A stretch of 64,000 nt of DNA from Steroidobacteraceae bacterium (GCA_019683695.1 JADGHX010000003.1:23739-87738); one strand, 5' to 3'; shown: positions 52,573 to 61,724, numbered from the stretch's first letter. The notes: generated by a model from the sequence alone, not told the origin. Numbers and translations: made by a program.

Positions 52573-52595
52573 TGTGCCAATCGTGTGCCAAGGCT
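52573..52595 (+). repeat. Arm-type repeat, right end
   Basis: Matches 41752-41774 at 22 of 23 bases, same orientation, with two tandem TGTGCCAA units; 54 bases from the att core. Confidence 0.7.
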
Positions 52596-52648
52596 CACAG
52601 GCGCACGAGGTAGAACGTCGAAAAGAGCTTGTGATTCAGTGGCTTAAG

Positions 52649-52696
52649 TGGTGGGGTGGCTGGGAATCGAACCCAGGACCAGCGGATTAAAAGTCC
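52649..52696. repeat. Attachment-site repeat, right end (att core inside tRNA-Lys)
   Basis: 48 bases identical to 41610-41657, from the CCA end to the anticodon stem. Confidence 0.93.
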
Positions 52697-52724
52697 GATG
52701 CTCTACCGACTGAGCTACCACCCC
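52649..52724 (-). tRNA. tRNA-Lys (anticodon TTT)
   Basis: 76 bases including an encoded CCA end (52649-52651). Acceptor stem GGGGTGG/CCACCCC, D-arm GCTC...GAGC, anticodon loop CTTTTAA, variable loop, and T-arm CTGGG TTCGATT CCCAG all fit. The 3' half forms the attachment core of the element; insertion preserved the whole tRNA. It follows queC at the end of the tol-pal cluster. Confidence 0.97.
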
Positions 52725-52840
52725 AAGGACGAAGCTGTATCGCGTGTGGGCGCGGCGGCGCGCGCCGAGCGGGCGGGCGGTGCAGGCTGTGCGGGCCGGC
52801 CGGGGCCGGGCATGCCGCCCTCGCGAGGGGCGGCATGATA

Positions 52841-53521
52841 CTACAGGGGCTGGTATCGCGTGGGGTCAGCGAGACCGGCGGCCGAAAAACCCTGGCGGCG
52901 CAGCCGGCAGGAATCGCAACGACCGCAGGCGCGGCCCTCGGCATCGGCCTGGTAGCACGACACCGTGACCGAGTAATCCACACCCAATCGCGCACCTTCC
53001 CGGATGATCTCGGCTTTCGAAAGCATGATGAGCGGCGCATGCACGCGGCAGGGACTGCCCTCGACGCCGGCCTTCGTCGCCTTGGCGGCCAGCGCGTCGA
53101 ACGCGGCAATGAACTCCGGGCGACAATCCGGATACCCCGAATAGTCCACGGCGTTCACGCCGATGAATATGTCGCGAGCGTCGAGCACCTCGGCCCAGCC
53201 CAACGCCAACGCGAGCATCATCGTGTTCCGCGCCGGAACGTAGGTGACGGGAATGCCGGAAGTCTCCGTTTCAGGCACGGGGATCGAGGGATCCGTCAGC
53301 GCTGAACCGCCGATACCGGCGAGATCCACGCGCATCACGCGATGCTCGCGCGCTCCGAGCATGGCCGCTACGCGCGCCGCTGCGTCGAGCTCAGCCGAAT
53401 GCCGCTGACCGTACGCAACGGAAAGCGCATAGCACGCGTAGCCCTGCGAATTCGCAATCGCGAGCGTCGTGGCGGAATCCAGGCCGCCCGAGAGAAGCAC
53501 CACTGCGGGACGTGCACTCAT
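52841..53521 (-). CDS. queC: QueC: 7-cyano-7-deazaguanine synthase
   Basis: 226 residues. [17 protein letters not shown] is the PP-loop that activates the substrate with [19 protein letters not shown] is conserved. [17 protein letters not shown] supplies the four zinc cysteines. It converts 7-carboxy-7-deazaguanine to preQ0 in queuosine synthesis. Fits its partner queE, 48 bases upstream on the same strand. Confidence 0.96.
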   Translation of the reverse strand: MSARPAVVLLSGGLDSATTLAIANSQGYACYALSVAYGQRHSAELDAAARVAAMLGAREHRVMRVDLAGIGGSALTDPSIPVPETETSGIPVTYVPARNTMMLALALGWAEVLDARDIFIGVNAVDYSGYPDCRPEFIAAFDALAAKATKAGVEGSPCRVHAPLIMLSKAEIIREGARLGVDYSVTVSCYQADAEGRACGRCDSCRLRRQGFSAAGLADPTRYQPL

Positions 53522-53569
53522 GCCGCGATTCTACGCGACCCGAAACGCGCCGGACCGCGCCGCCCGCGC

Positions 53570-54211
53570 TCATTTGCCCGGCACGTTCCCCCACAGGTAC
53601 TTGTGCAGCTGAATCTGAAACCGCACGGCGAGCCGGTCTTCGAGAATCCAGTCCGCAAGATCCCGCGCGGGGAGCTGCTCGTGGCTGGGCGAGAACAGCA
53701 CGGTGCACCGGTCGGTCAGGCCGAGCTCCGCCACCTTGGCGCGACTCCACTCGTAGTCGTCCCGGCCGCAGATGACGAACTTCACGAGATCCTTGGCCTG
53801 CAGGCGCGCAAGCTCGTCGTATCGATTACGGCGCTCCTCGCCGGAACCCGGCGTTTTCACATCCACGACGAGCACGACGCGCGGGTCCACCGCCTCCAGT
53901 GACATCGCGCCACTCGTTTCGAGCGACACGCGATAGCCCGCATCACACAGCCGTTGCAGCAGCTCGATGCAGTTCTTCTGAGCAAGGGGCTCCCCGCCGG
54001 TGACGCACACATATCGCGCGCCGAGCTCCTTCACGCGGGCGAGAATCGCATCGATCTCCCACCACGCTCCCCCGTGAAAGGCATACGCCGTATCACAGTA
54101 CTGGCACCGCAGGGGGCAGCCCGTGAGCCGCACGAAGGTGGTCGGGATTCCCGCGGTATCCGCTTCGCCCTGCAGGGAATGGAAGATTTCAGTGATCTTC
54201 AGCCGTGACAC
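53570..54211 (-). CDS. queE: QueE: 7-carboxy-7-deazaguanine synthase
   Basis: 213 residues. FHSLQGEADTAGIPTTFVRL followed by TGCPLRCQYCDTAYAF has the CxxxCxxC radical-SAM cluster motif; VTGGEPLAQ and LETSGAMSL bind SAM and substrate. It makes the 7-deazapurine ring of preQ0/queuosine. Six bases downstream of cpoB, so probably read on the tol-pal transcript. Confidence 0.96.
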   Translation of the reverse strand: MSRLKITEIFHSLQGEADTAGIPTTFVRLTGCPLRCQYCDTAYAFHGGAWWEIDAILARVKELGARYVCVTGGEPLAQKNCIELLQRLCDAGYRVSLETSGAMSLEAVDPRVVLVVDVKTPGSGEERRNRYDELARLQAKDLVKFVICGRDDYEWSRAKVAELGLTDRCTVLFSPSHEQLPARDLADWILEDRLAVRFQIQLHKYLWGNVPGK

Positions 54212-54217
54212 GGGCTC

Positions 54218-54946
54218 TCAGCGGGCGCCCGGAATGCGCGCCAGGCGTTCCTTGGCGAGCCGGGCGGCATCGCTGTCGGGGAATCGCCGGGTGACATCCG
54301 TGAGCGTGGCTCGCGCCTCCGAATAACGCTTCAGCTCGAACTGCGAGTATCCGAGCTTCAGCAGCGCATCCGCGGCCTTCTGCGAATCCGGCCACCGCTC
54401 TCCCACGGCGCGGAAAGCCGCGGCGGCGGCTTCATAGTCCCGCATCACGTAGTGCGCCTCGCCGAGCCAGTACTGCGCGTTGTCGGCGATGTCGCTGTTC
54501 GGGTACGTGTTGAGGAAATTGCGGAAGCCGCTGATCGCCCCCGTGTAGTTGCCCGCCTTCAGGGCATCGAACGCCTGCATGTAGGCGGCCTGCTCCGGCC
54601 CCGTGCCCCCGCTCGCGGCGCCACCGGCGGCACCGCCCAACGCCCCGCCGCTGCTGGCTTCGGTGAGGCGCCGATCGAGGTCGGCGTACAGGTCGCGCTG
54701 TTCCTTGCGCAGGGCTTCGTTCTGGTTTTCCAGCACTTCGATGCGACCGCGCAGCGCGCGCACGTCCGCCTGCATGGCTTCCATGCGCTGGGCCATGTCC
54801 ACCACGCTCTGGTTCGCGCGCTCGATGCGCGCGAGGCGCGCGTCCAGCTCGTTCAGCTTGATCTGCACGGGATCCTCTTCCGGAGGCGTGGTGGCGCACC
54901 CTGCCACGAACACACCCACCAGTAGTGCTGCACCGAGCTGACGCAT
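54218..54946 (-). CDS. cpoB: CpoB/YbgF: Tol-Pal system coordinator, with lipoprotein signal
   Basis: 242 residues. The N-terminus ALLVGVFVAGCATTPPEEDP has a lipobox (VAGC), whereas well-studied CpoB is released by signal peptidase I; here it may be membrane anchored. A coiled coil follows (LNELDARLARIERANQSVVD, LRGRIEVLENQNEALRKEQR), then a glycine/alanine linker and about three TPRs (AFDALKAGNYTGAISGFRNF, AQYWLGEAHYVMRDYEAAAA). It links the Tol machine with peptidoglycan synthesis at division. 31 bases downstream of pal. Confidence 0.93.
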   Translation of the reverse strand: MRQLGAALLVGVFVAGCATTPPEEDPVQIKLNELDARLARIERANQSVVDMAQRMEAMQADVRALRGRIEVLENQNEALRKEQRDLYADLDRRLTEASSGGALGGAAGGAASGGTGPEQAAYMQAFDALKAGNYTGAISGFRNFLNTYPNSDIADNAQYWLGEAHYVMRDYEAAAAAFRAVGERWPDSQKAADALLKLGYSQFELKRYSEARATLTDVTRRFPDSDAARLAKERLARIPGAR

Positions 54947-54977
54947 GATTCACCTCGTTCCGGGTGGCTGAACGGCG

Positions 54978-55505
54978 TTACTGCAGATACACGATCTCGA
55001 CGCGACGATTCTTCGCCCAGGCCGCCTCATCGCTGCCCGCGGCAGCCGGCCGCTCCTCGCCGTAGCTCACCGTGGAGAGCTGCGACTCAGAGGCGCCCTG
55101 AAGCAGCAGCGCCCGCCGCACGGCCTGCGCGCGACGCTCGCCGAGACCGATGTTGTACTCCCGTGAGCCGCGCTCATCCGTATGACCTTCGAGCCGCACC
55201 TTCGCGCCCGGCGTGGCCGCCAGGTGTTTCGCGTGAGCCGCGACGATATCCGTGCCCTCGCCCCGGATCTCGCTGCTGTCGAAATCGAAGTAGATGGTGC
55301 GCTTGGCGAGCAGGCCCGCCTGCGGACCCGGCACTTCGGTCTCTTCCTCCGAGACGCTGGCCTGACCGACACCGGACGCATCCGCGCCCGTGGGTTGCTG
55401 CGTGCTGGTTGCAGCGGTGTCCTCTGGCTTCTGGGCCTTGGGACCGCAGGCGGCGAGGCCGAACGCTCCCGCCATCACCATCAAGATCACAAGCGTTTTA
55501 CGCAT
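54978..55505 (-). CDS. pal: Pal: peptidoglycan-associated lipoprotein
   Basis: 175 residues. Lipoprotein signal VMAGAFGLAACGPK; a Thr/Ser/Glu-rich linker; then the OmpA-like domain with TIYFDFDSSEI, VRLEGHTDERGSREYNIGLG, ERRAQAVRRAL and AKNRRVEIVY, which binds meso-diaminopimelate in peptidoglycan. It anchors the outer membrane to the wall and works with TolB. Confidence 0.97.
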   Translation of the reverse strand: MRKTLVILMVMAGAFGLAACGPKAQKPEDTAATSTQQPTGADASGVGQASVSEEETEVPGPQAGLLAKRTIYFDFDSSEIRGEGTDIVAAHAKHLAATPGAKVRLEGHTDERGSREYNIGLGERRAQAVRRALLLQGASESQLSTVSYGEERPAAAGSDEAAWAKNRRVEIVYLQ

Positions 55506-55581
55506 TCAACTGCTCCCGGTTTCGCGCCGACGCGGCAGCGCGCTTTCTAACACACAGAGGTATTTCGTTCACGGCAGACGA

Positions 55582-55599
55582 CGTCGCCTGCAGGCGACG
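55582..55599. repeat. Perfect 18-base palindrome between tolB and pal
   Basis: CGTCGCCTG followed by its complement, in the 103-base gap between tolB and pal. It may be a processing or attenuation hairpin that sets the level of pal against tolB. No T-run. Confidence 0.5.
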
Positions 55600-55608
55600 C
55601 CGCTCGCC

Positions 55609-56913
55609 TCATTGAGCGAAAGGCCCCCAGACAGGTTCCCGCACCTCGCCCTGATCGGCCTTCAAGCGCTGCCCGATGAGACCGTCGACAGACACCGTGG
55701 CGAGCTCCGCTCGCCCGCCTTCCTGCCCGGAATAAATGAGCATGGCGCCATTGGGTGCAAAGCTCGGGGACTCATCCTGCCGCCCTCGCGACAGCACGCG
55801 CACCGTGTTGGTGGCCAGGTCCTGCACGGCGATGCGGTAGTTGCCCCCATCGAGCGTCACCATGGCGAGCTGTGTGCCATCCGGGCTCACGCGCGGTCGC
55901 GCGTTGTAGCTGCCGGTGAAGGTGACCCGACGCGGCTTGTCTCCGGGACGCACGCCCACCTTGTAGATCTGCGGTCCGCCGGCGCGATCGGAGGTGAAGT
56001 AGATCGACTTGCCGTCCGGGCTCCACACCGGCTCCGTATCGATCGAGGGATCATCCGTGATACGCGTGAGATTCTGGGTGGCAAGCTCGAGAATGTATAC
56101 ATCCGGGTTGCCGCCGGTGCCGCCGAGCGTGAGCGCCAGCTTCTTGCCGTCCGGCGAGAAGGAAGGCGCGCCGTTGATGCCCGCACGCGCGGACACGCGC
56201 GAACGCTCGCCCGTTCTCACACGCTGCACGTAGACGTTCGAGCGCTTGCGCTCGAAAGACACATACGCCAGCCATTCGCCGTCCGCAGACCATGCGGGCG
56301 ACATGATCGGGTAGCGTGACTCGAGCACCACGCGGGGGTTCTCACCATCCGCATCGGCGACGATCAGCTGAAACTTCTGGGCGGGCGGCATCCCATCCAC
56401 GGACACATAGGCAATGCGCGTTGCGAACGCCCCGCGCACGCCGAGGATCTTCTCGTACACCGCATCGCTCACGCGATGGGCCGCATTACGCAAGGCCGCC
56501 GCACTTCCGGTGAACCTCTGAGAGCCGAGTGTCTGCCCGGTGAGTGTGTTGACGAGCTCGTAGTCCACTGCAATGTTGCCATCCGACAGCGCGGAGATGC
56601 GGCCGACGACCACGTAGTCGTTGCCATTGGCCTTCCAGTCGGCGAACACCACATCCTGCGCGCGCGTGGGCGTGCTGGCCATCTGCGTGCGCGGCATCGG
56701 CCGGAAACGCCCGCTGCCCGCCAGGTCCCGCGCGACCACTTCCGCCACATCGAGTGTCACGTCGGGCGGCACCTGGCGCGCGAAGGGCACGACGGCGATC
56801 GGAATGGGATCGGTGACACCCGAGGTGATCTCGATGCGCAGCTGCGCATGAGCCGGAAGAGTGACGCACGAGGCGAGCACGGCAAGCGAGAAGAGTCGGA
56901 TCCACGCGGGCAT
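55609..56913 (-). CDS. tolB: TolB: periplasmic beta-propeller of the Tol system
   Basis: 434 residues. Signal peptide LFSLAVLASCVTLPAHAQ; N-terminal domain IPIAVVPFARQVPPDVTLDV; then the six-bladed propeller with SPAWSADGEWLAYVSFERKR, GAPSFSPDGKKLALTLGGTG, EPVWSPDGKSIYFTSDRAGG, RPRVSPDGTQLAMVTLDGGN and SPSFAPNGAMLIYSGQ. It binds Pal and TolA. 25 bases downstream of tolA. Confidence 0.97.
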   Translation of the reverse strand: MPAWIRLFSLAVLASCVTLPAHAQLRIEITSGVTDPIPIAVVPFARQVPPDVTLDVAEVVARDLAGSGRFRPMPRTQMASTPTRAQDVVFADWKANGNDYVVVGRISALSDGNIAVDYELVNTLTGQTLGSQRFTGSAAALRNAAHRVSDAVYEKILGVRGAFATRIAYVSVDGMPPAQKFQLIVADADGENPRVVLESRYPIMSPAWSADGEWLAYVSFERKRSNVYVQRVRTGERSRVSARAGINGAPSFSPDGKKLALTLGGTGGNPDVYILELATQNLTRITDDPSIDTEPVWSPDGKSIYFTSDRAGGPQIYKVGVRPGDKPRRVTFTGSYNARPRVSPDGTQLAMVTLDGGNYRIAVQDLATNTVRVLSRGRQDESPSFAPNGAMLIYSGQEGGRAELATVSVDGLIGQRLKADQGEVREPVWGPFAQ

Positions 56914-56938
56914 GGTTCAGGCTTTCACGTTGAGTCGG

Positions 56939-57844
56939 TCAATCGGTGGGCGCGAAATGAATCTCGAGATTGCGCTCGAACATCGCAGGGTCCGGTGGCG
57001 GCGGCAACGGTGATGCGCGCAGCACGGCGGACTCGATGGACTCGCGCACGGCGGCATCGCCATTGCATGCGCCAACCCTCACGTTCGTGACGGTGCCCCC
57101 GGGCACTTGGGTGACGTAGACCACGCAATCGATGCCCGGTTTCGCGGAAGGCGGCCGCAGCCAGGCGCGCTGGATGCGGGCGGTGATCTGCCCGATCCAG
57201 TTCCGGAAGGCATCGCTCGAACGCAGCGCCCTCGCGCGCTCCTCCGCTTCCAGACTCCGGCGCAACTCCGCCTCACGCTCGGCACGCAGGCGTTCCTCTT
57301 CGGCCCTGCGCTTCTCCTCCGCGCGCTTCTTTTCCTCGGCCGCGCGGCGCTCCTGTGCGAGGCGTTCTTCCTCGCGGCGCTTGCGTTCAGCCTCTTCGCG
57401 CGCCTTGCGTTCTGCAGCCGCCTTCTCCTCGGCTGCCTTGCGTTCGGCTTCGGCCCTCTCCTCGGCGGCCTTCCGCTCGGCCGCGAGGCGCTCCTCCTCC
57501 GCGCGGCGCTGCTCTTCGAGCTTGCGTTGCTCTTCCTGCTGGCGCTGCTGGATTTCCTCCGGCGTGGGGGTCGGCGGCCCCATGTCTTCGACGGGCGCGG
57601 GTTCGGGCTCCGGCGGAGGCGGCTCCGGTTCCGGCGGCGGAGTCATGGGTTCCGCGCTCGCCTGCACCGGTTGCAGATCGTCTGCTTCAACGACCGTGCC
57701 TTCCACGGCAAGCGTGGGCGCCGGCGGCTTCGGCATCTGCTTGTACGCATAGAAGCCGTACGCGAGCGCGCCGATGACCGCCGCGTGCAGCAACACGGAC
57801 TGTATCAGCGAGATCCAGCGATCGCTCTTGCGCTCGATGGCCAT
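56939..57844 (-). CDS. tolA: TolA: envelope-spanning Tol protein
   Basis: 301 residues from the ATG at 57844. One membrane helix (IQSVLLHAAVIGALAYGFYA) is followed by a proline/glutamate linker and a long Ala/Glu/Lys/Arg coiled coil (about 90-220, for example AAERKAREEAERKRREEERL). The C-terminal globular domain has CVVYVTQVPGGTVTNVRVG with the expected cysteine pair. TolA links the TolQR motor to TolB/Pal. The repetitive DNA at about 57240-57560 encodes the coiled coil and is not a separate repeat element. Confidence 0.95.
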   Translation of the reverse strand: MAIERKSDRWISLIQSVLLHAAVIGALAYGFYAYKQMPKPPAPTLAVEGTVVEADDLQPVQASAEPMTPPPEPEPPPPEPEPAPVEDMGPPTPTPEEIQQRQQEEQRKLEEQRRAEEERLAAERKAAEERAEAERKAAEEKAAAERKAREEAERKRREEERLAQERRAAEEKKRAEEKRRAEEERLRAEREAELRRSLEAEERARALRSSDAFRNWIGQITARIQRAWLRPPSAKPGIDCVVYVTQVPGGTVTNVRVGACNGDAAVRESIESAVLRASPLPPPPDPAMFERNLEIHFAPTD

Positions 57845-57863
57845 GCGGTCCTCGTGTGACCGG

Positions 57864-58325
57864 TCAGCCCCGGCCCGAAGCGGCTGCGCCTGCCGGGCGG
57901 CGCTCATCCAGCGGATCCGTGATGAACCCGACCTTCTTCGCGCCCGCGCGCTGCAGGATCACCATGGCATCGACGACGCGGCCATAGGGAATCGATTCGT
58001 CCGCCTTCACAAGCACGGGCCGCTCGGGCGCCCTGCGTAGCGCCGCCTGTACGCGAGTGCCGACAAGTGTCTCGTCGATGGCGGCGTTCGGGGTCGCGCC
58101 GACATTGAGATACAGGCGACCCTGCTTGTCGATCGACAGCACCAGCGGCTCCTGTGCCTCGGGCGGCAGCGGCTCCGCACCGGCCTTCGGCAGATCCACC
58201 TTCACGCCCTGAGTGAGGAGCGGCGCGGTCACCATGAAGATGATGAGCAGCACGAGCATCACGTCGATGTAGGGCACGACGTTGATCTCGCCCATGAGTC
58301 GGCGTCCGCGAGACAGTTGCGCCAT
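57864..58325 (-). CDS. tolR: TolR: Tol motor protein
   Basis: 153 residues. INVVPYIDVMLVLLIIFMVT is the single membrane helix with the proton-path aspartate; the periplasmic ExbD/TolR domain follows (VLVKADESIPYGRVVDAMVI, AGAKKVGFITDP). Four bases downstream of tolQ and 19 bases upstream of tolA. Confidence 0.96.
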   Translation of the reverse strand: MAQLSRGRRLMGEINVVPYIDVMLVLLIIFMVTAPLLTQGVKVDLPKAGAEPLPPEAQEPLVLSIDKQGRLYLNVGATPNAAIDETLVGTRVQAALRRAPERPVLVKADESIPYGRVVDAMVILQRAGAKKVGFITDPLDERRPAGAAASGRG

Positions 58326-58329
58326 GAGG

Positions 58330-59058
58330 TCAGCCTCCGCGCGCGGCGGCCGGTGCGACCGAAGCCGGCGCCTGGGCGCCTGCCGCGCCGCGCGATACGT
58401 GTCGCTGGAGAATGGTCGAGAACTCTTCCATGAAGGCGGCGTAGCGCACTTCGAGCCGCCCGACCTGATCCGCGTACCGGTTGAACGCGATCACCGCCGG
58501 AATCGCCGCGAAAAGACCGATGGCGGTGGCGACGAGCGCTTCGGCGATGCCGGGTGCCACCATGGCAAGCGTGGCCTGCTGCACGTTACCGAGCCCGGTG
58601 AAGGCATGCATGATGCCCCACACCGTGCCGAACAGACCGACATACGGGCTGGTGGAGCCGATCGTGGCGAGCGTCGAGAGGCTGTGCTCGAGCCGATCGA
58701 TCTCCTTCAGCTGCGCCACGCGCATGGCCCGCCGCGACCCATCGAGAATCTGGTCCGGCGGAATGCCGCCCTGCTGCCGCAGGCGGGCGAACTCGCGAAA
58801 GCCGAACTCGAAGATGCTCGCCATGCCGGTGGCCCCGCCGCGCGACTCGATGCCGCGATAGAGCTGCGAGAGGTCTCCGCCCGACCAGAAGTTCTGCTCG
58901 AACTGCTCCGCCTCATTGCGCGCGCGGCGGATGACGAGACGCTTGCGGAAGATGATGGCCCATGAAACGAAGGAGGCGAGCACCAGCAATCCGATGACGA
59001 TCTGCACCGGAACGGTTGCCTCCATCACGAGCCGGATGATGGACAGGTCCTGATTCAT
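58330..59058 (-). CDS. tolQ: TolQ: Tol motor proton channel
   Basis: 242 residues. Three membrane helices: VPVQIVIGLLVLASFVSWAI near the start, then STSPYVGLFGTVWGIMHAFT, and ALVATAIGLFAAIPAVIAFN. Cytoplasmic loop IFEFGFREFARLRQ. MotA/TolQ/ExbB family; with TolR it uses the proton gradient to energise TolA. A disordered Ala/Pro tail of about 15 residues ends the protein. It overlaps ybgC by four bases. Confidence 0.97.
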   Translation of the reverse strand: MNQDLSIIRLVMEATVPVQIVIGLLVLASFVSWAIIFRKRLVIRRARNEAEQFEQNFWSGGDLSQLYRGIESRGGATGMASIFEFGFREFARLRQQGGIPPDQILDGSRRAMRVAQLKEIDRLEHSLSTLATIGSTSPYVGLFGTVWGIMHAFTGLGNVQQATLAMVAPGIAEALVATAIGLFAAIPAVIAFNRYADQVGRLEVRYAAFMEEFSTILQRHVSRGAAGAQAPASVAPAAARGG

Positions 59059-59483
59059 GTGAGAGGAGCTCCTTCACGGGCCGTGGAGTCGCGCAAGGCC
59101 TCGACGATCGCGCGGGGCAGCCGCGTGGGGCGGAACGTGCGCGCGTCCAGGCAGGCCACGAGCACATTCGCCTCCACGAGAACGTCGTCACCGCGGCGAA
59201 TGGTTTGCGTGAAGCGGATGGATGCGGCGCCTTCCTGCTCCGCATCGCACGTGATGATCAGCGCGTCATCGAGCCGCGCCGGCCGCCGGTAGTCGATGGA
59301 AAGGCTCGCCACCACGAAGAGAATACCCGGCTCCTTCGCCAGCTCCGTCTGCGAGAAGCCGAGCGCGCGCAGCCACTCGGTGCGGGCGCGCTCGAGGAAG
59401 CGGAGATAGTTCGCGTAATAGACGACGCCGCCGCCGTCCGTGTCTTCCCAGTACACGCGCGCAGGCCAGGAAAAACGACTCAC
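59055..59483 (-). CDS. ybgC: YbgC: acyl-CoA thioesterase of the tol-pal cluster
   Basis: 142 residues. [20 protein letters not shown] holds the catalytic aspartate of 4-hydroxybenzoyl-CoA thioesterase-type hotdog enzymes; [13 protein letters not shown] and [14 protein letters not shown] are conserved. It hydrolyses acyl-CoA or acyl-ACP and is thought to touch phospholipid metabolism. ATGA overlaps with ruvB upstream and tolQ downstream. Confidence 0.95.
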   Translation of the reverse strand: MSRFSWPARVYWEDTDGGGVVYYANYLRFLERARTEWLRALGFSQTELAKEPGILFVVASLSIDYRRPARLDDALIITCDAEQEGAASIRFTQTIRRGDDVLVEANVLVACLDARTFRPTRLPRAIVEALRDSTAREGAPLT

Positions 59484-60535
59484 CGTTCATCCTCGAAGAG
59501 CTGGAGACTCGCGGCCGGGCGCTCCGGCGCCTTGATGCCGAAATGCTGGTACGCCATGCGGGTGGCCACGCGCCCGCGTGCGGTGCGCGAGACGAACCCC
59601 TGCTGGATGAGAAAGGGCTCGATCACATCTTCCAACGTGCCGCGCTCCTCACCCACCGCGGCCGCAATGCTCTCGATGCCGACCGGCCCGCCATCGAACT
59701 TCTCGATGATGGTGAGCAGGTACTTGCGGTCGAGCGTATCGAAACCCTGCGGGTCGACCTCCAGGAGGTCCAGCGCCGCAGTGGCCACGGTTTCGGTGAT
59801 GCGCCCGTTCGCTTTCACCTGCGCGTAGTCCCGAGCCCGCCTCAGCAGGCGATTCGCGATGCGCGGCGTGCCTCGCGAGCGCTGCGCGATGCGCCGGGCG
59901 CCACCCGCATCGATGGGCACGTCCAGGATGCCGGCCGAGCGCGCGACGATGCGTTCGAGATCCTCCACACCATAGAACTCCAGCCGCTGCACGATGCCGA
60001 AGCGATCCCGCAGCGGTGAGGTCAGGAGGCCCGCGCGCGTTGTCGCGCCCACCAGCGTGAAGGGCGGAAGATTGAGCTTGATGGAGCGCGCAGCCGGACC
60101 TTCGCCAATCATGATGTCGAGCTGGTAGTCCTCCATCGCCGGGTAGAGCACTTCCTCCACGAGCGGCGACAGGCGATGAATCTCGTCCACGAAGAGCACA
60201 TCGCGGGGCTGCAGGTTCGTGAGAAGCGCCGCGAGATCCCCGGGGCGCTCGAGCACGGGTCCCGACGTCTGCTTCAGCGTGACGCCGAGCTCCGTGGCGA
60301 TGATGTGGGCGAGCGTGGTCTTGCCGAGACCCGGCGGCCCGAAGATGAGCACGTGATCGAGCGCTTCGGCGCGCTGACGGGCCGCGCCGATGAAGATCTC
60401 CAGCTGCGTCTTCACCGGGCCCTGCCCCACGTAGTCCGCGAGCGCGCGCGGGCGAATGGCGCGATCGACCGCGTCGTCTTCGCGGGTTGCGATGCTCGTT
60501 ACGAGGCGGTCGGCTTGCACGTGCGGCTCGCTCAC
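59480..60535 (-). CDS. ruvB: RuvB: Holliday junction branch migration ATPase
   Basis: 351 residues. [11 protein letters not shown]; Walker [14 protein letters not shown]; Walker [12 protein letters not shown]; sensor 1 [11 protein letters not shown]; arginine finger region [15 protein letters not shown]-terminal winged helix [19 protein letters not shown]. Hexameric motor that drives branch migration on RuvA. Ten bases downstream of ruvA. Confidence 0.97.
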   Translation of the reverse strand: MSEPHVQADRLVTSIATREDDAVDRAIRPRALADYVGQGPVKTQLEIFIGAARQRAEALDHVLIFGPPGLGKTTLAHIIATELGVTLKQTSGPVLERPGDLAALLTNLQPRDVLFVDEIHRLSPLVEEVLYPAMEDYQLDIMIGEGPAARSIKLNLPPFTLVGATTRAGLLTSPLRDRFGIVQRLEFYGVEDLERIVARSAGILDVPIDAGGARRIAQRSRGTPRIANRLLRRARDYAQVKANGRITETVATAALDLLEVDPQGFDTLDRKYLLTIIEKFDGGPVGIESIAAAVGEERGTLEDVIEPFLIQQGFVSRTARGRVATRMAYQHFGIKAPERPAASLQLFEDER

Positions 60536-60545
60536 TCGAAGTCGC

Positions 60546-61136
60546 TCACTCTCTGGCGGCGCTTTGCAGCGCCCGGCGGATCAGTTCCTCGGTGGAGTGT
60601 GTACCGGGACCGGCCGCCTTGAGCAAGCGCGTGGCCTCGGCCGGCTTGTACCCGAGCGCCACCAGCGCGCCGAAGGCTTCACTTTCCGGAGTGGCCGCGG
60701 CCGCCGGCGCGATGACGCCCGATCCGGGCGCGCCAGGGGCGAGGCGGTCGCGCATTTCCACGACCAGGCGCTCCGCGGTCTTGCGCCCGATGCCCGGCAC
60801 GCGCACGAGTGCGTCGACATCCTGATTCTGCACGCACGCGGCGAAGGCATCCGCGCTCATCCCCGAGAGCAGCGCCAGCGCAATCTTCGGCCCGACGCCC
60901 GACACCTTCAGCAGATTGCGGAAGAGCCGCCGCTCGTCCTCGGTGGCGAAGCCGTAGAGCAGCTGCGCATCCTCGCGCACGACGAAATGCGTGAGCAGCC
61001 GCACCTCCTGCCCCACGGCAGGCAGATGAAAGAATGTGGACATCGGCGCTTCGAGCTCGTACCCCACCCCGCCCACTTCGACAGTGAGCTGGGGTGGTGT
61101 CTTCGAGCTGATGCGTCCGCGCAGCGAGCCGATCAT
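60546..61136 (-). CDS. ruvA: RuvA: Holliday junction binding protein
   Basis: 196 residues from the ATG at 61136. [20 protein letters not shown] with [11 protein letters not shown] is the OB domain; helix-hairpin-helix motifs [16 protein letters not shown] and [17 protein letters not shown] follow, then the RuvB-binding domain [24 protein letters not shown] overlap with ruvC. Confidence 0.97.
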   Translation of the reverse strand: MIGSLRGRISSKTPPQLTVEVGGVGYELEAPMSTFFHLPAVGQEVRLLTHFVVREDAQLLYGFATEDERRLFRNLLKVSGVGPKIALALLSGMSADAFAACVQNQDVDALVRVPGIGRKTAERLVVEMRDRLAPGAPGSGVIAPAAAATPESEAFGALVALGYKPAEATRLLKAAGPGTHSTEELIRRALQSAARE

Positions 61137-61663
61137 CGTGCCCGGCCCGAAGCAGCCGTCCGCGCGGCCGGTGCGACGCCGGCTGCGGACGCAAGCGCGT
61201 TCATGCGGCGCGAATGCGCATGGCACACGGCCACAGCGAGCGCATCCGACGCATCCGCGGAGATGCGGCCCTCAACGGTGAGCAGCGCGCGGATCATGTG
61301 TGCCACCTGCGCCTTCTCCGCTCCGCCGAAGCCCACCACGGCCAGCTTGATGGCGCGCGGCGTGTACTCGAAGACAGGCGTGGCCTGCGGTACCGCGCAG
61401 AGCGCGGCGCCGCGCGCATGCCCGAGCTTCAGGGCACTATCGACGTTGCGATTCACGAAGACGCGTTCGATCGCGACTTCGTCGGGCTGGTGACGTTCGA
61501 TCAGCGCCTGCACGGAATGAAAGATGTGTCGCAGGCGCTCGCTCAGCGAGCCGCCTTCGGCTGTGATGCAGCCGTACGCGATGCAGGTGCTCCTCGCGCC
61601 GCCGCACTCGATCACGCCATACCCCGTGCGCTGCGAGCCCGGATCGAGCCCGAGAATGCGCAC
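61133..61663 (-). CDS. ruvC: RuvC: Holliday junction resolvase
   Basis: 176 residues from the GTG at 61663 (GGGAG upstream), giving the standard start MRILGLDPGSQRTGYGVI with the first catalytic aspartate. VAIERVFVNRNVDSALKLG carries the glutamate, and DASDALAVAVCHAH the last two aspartates. It cuts Holliday junctions bound by RuvAB. 61 bases downstream of yebC. Confidence 0.96.
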   Translation of the reverse strand: MRILGLDPGSQRTGYGVIECGGARSTCIAYGCITAEGGSLSERLRHIFHSVQALIERHQPDEVAIERVFVNRNVDSALKLGHARGAALCAVPQATPVFEYTPRAIKLAVVGFGGAEKAQVAHMIRALLTVEGRISADASDALAVAVCHAHSRRMNALASAAGVAPAARTAASGRAR

Positions 61664-61724
61664 GCTCGCTCCCGCCGGAGCGAGCGTCACGACCTGGGCC
61701 GGCCGCGCGGACGCGGCGCCCGGA

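Larger units (their letters stand above)
41610..52696. mobile_element. Integrated 11-kb phage-satellite-like element in tRNA-Lys
   Basis: Bounded by 48-base direct repeats that match the 3' end of tRNA-Lys(TTT), from the anticodon stem through CCA. The right copy belongs to the intact tRNA and lies beside a tyrosine integrase. Inside are an AlpA-like HTH protein, a Toprim primase, a RepA-like ATPase, an iteron array, a Nu1/TerS-like protein, a DUF2190 capsid-decoration protein, an S24-like protein and many small genes. No large terminase, portal, major capsid, tail or lysis gene is recognised. The order integrase - HTH - primase/helicase - origin - small terminase resembles phage-inducible chromosomal islands. 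A decayed prophage is the main alternative. Confidence 0.88.

Noticed and set aside
57240..57560. Repetitive DNA suggestive of a tandem repeat or CRISPR-like array
   Set aside because: The periodicity comes from Glu/Ala/Arg/Lys codons of the TolA coiled coil; there are no regular spacers.
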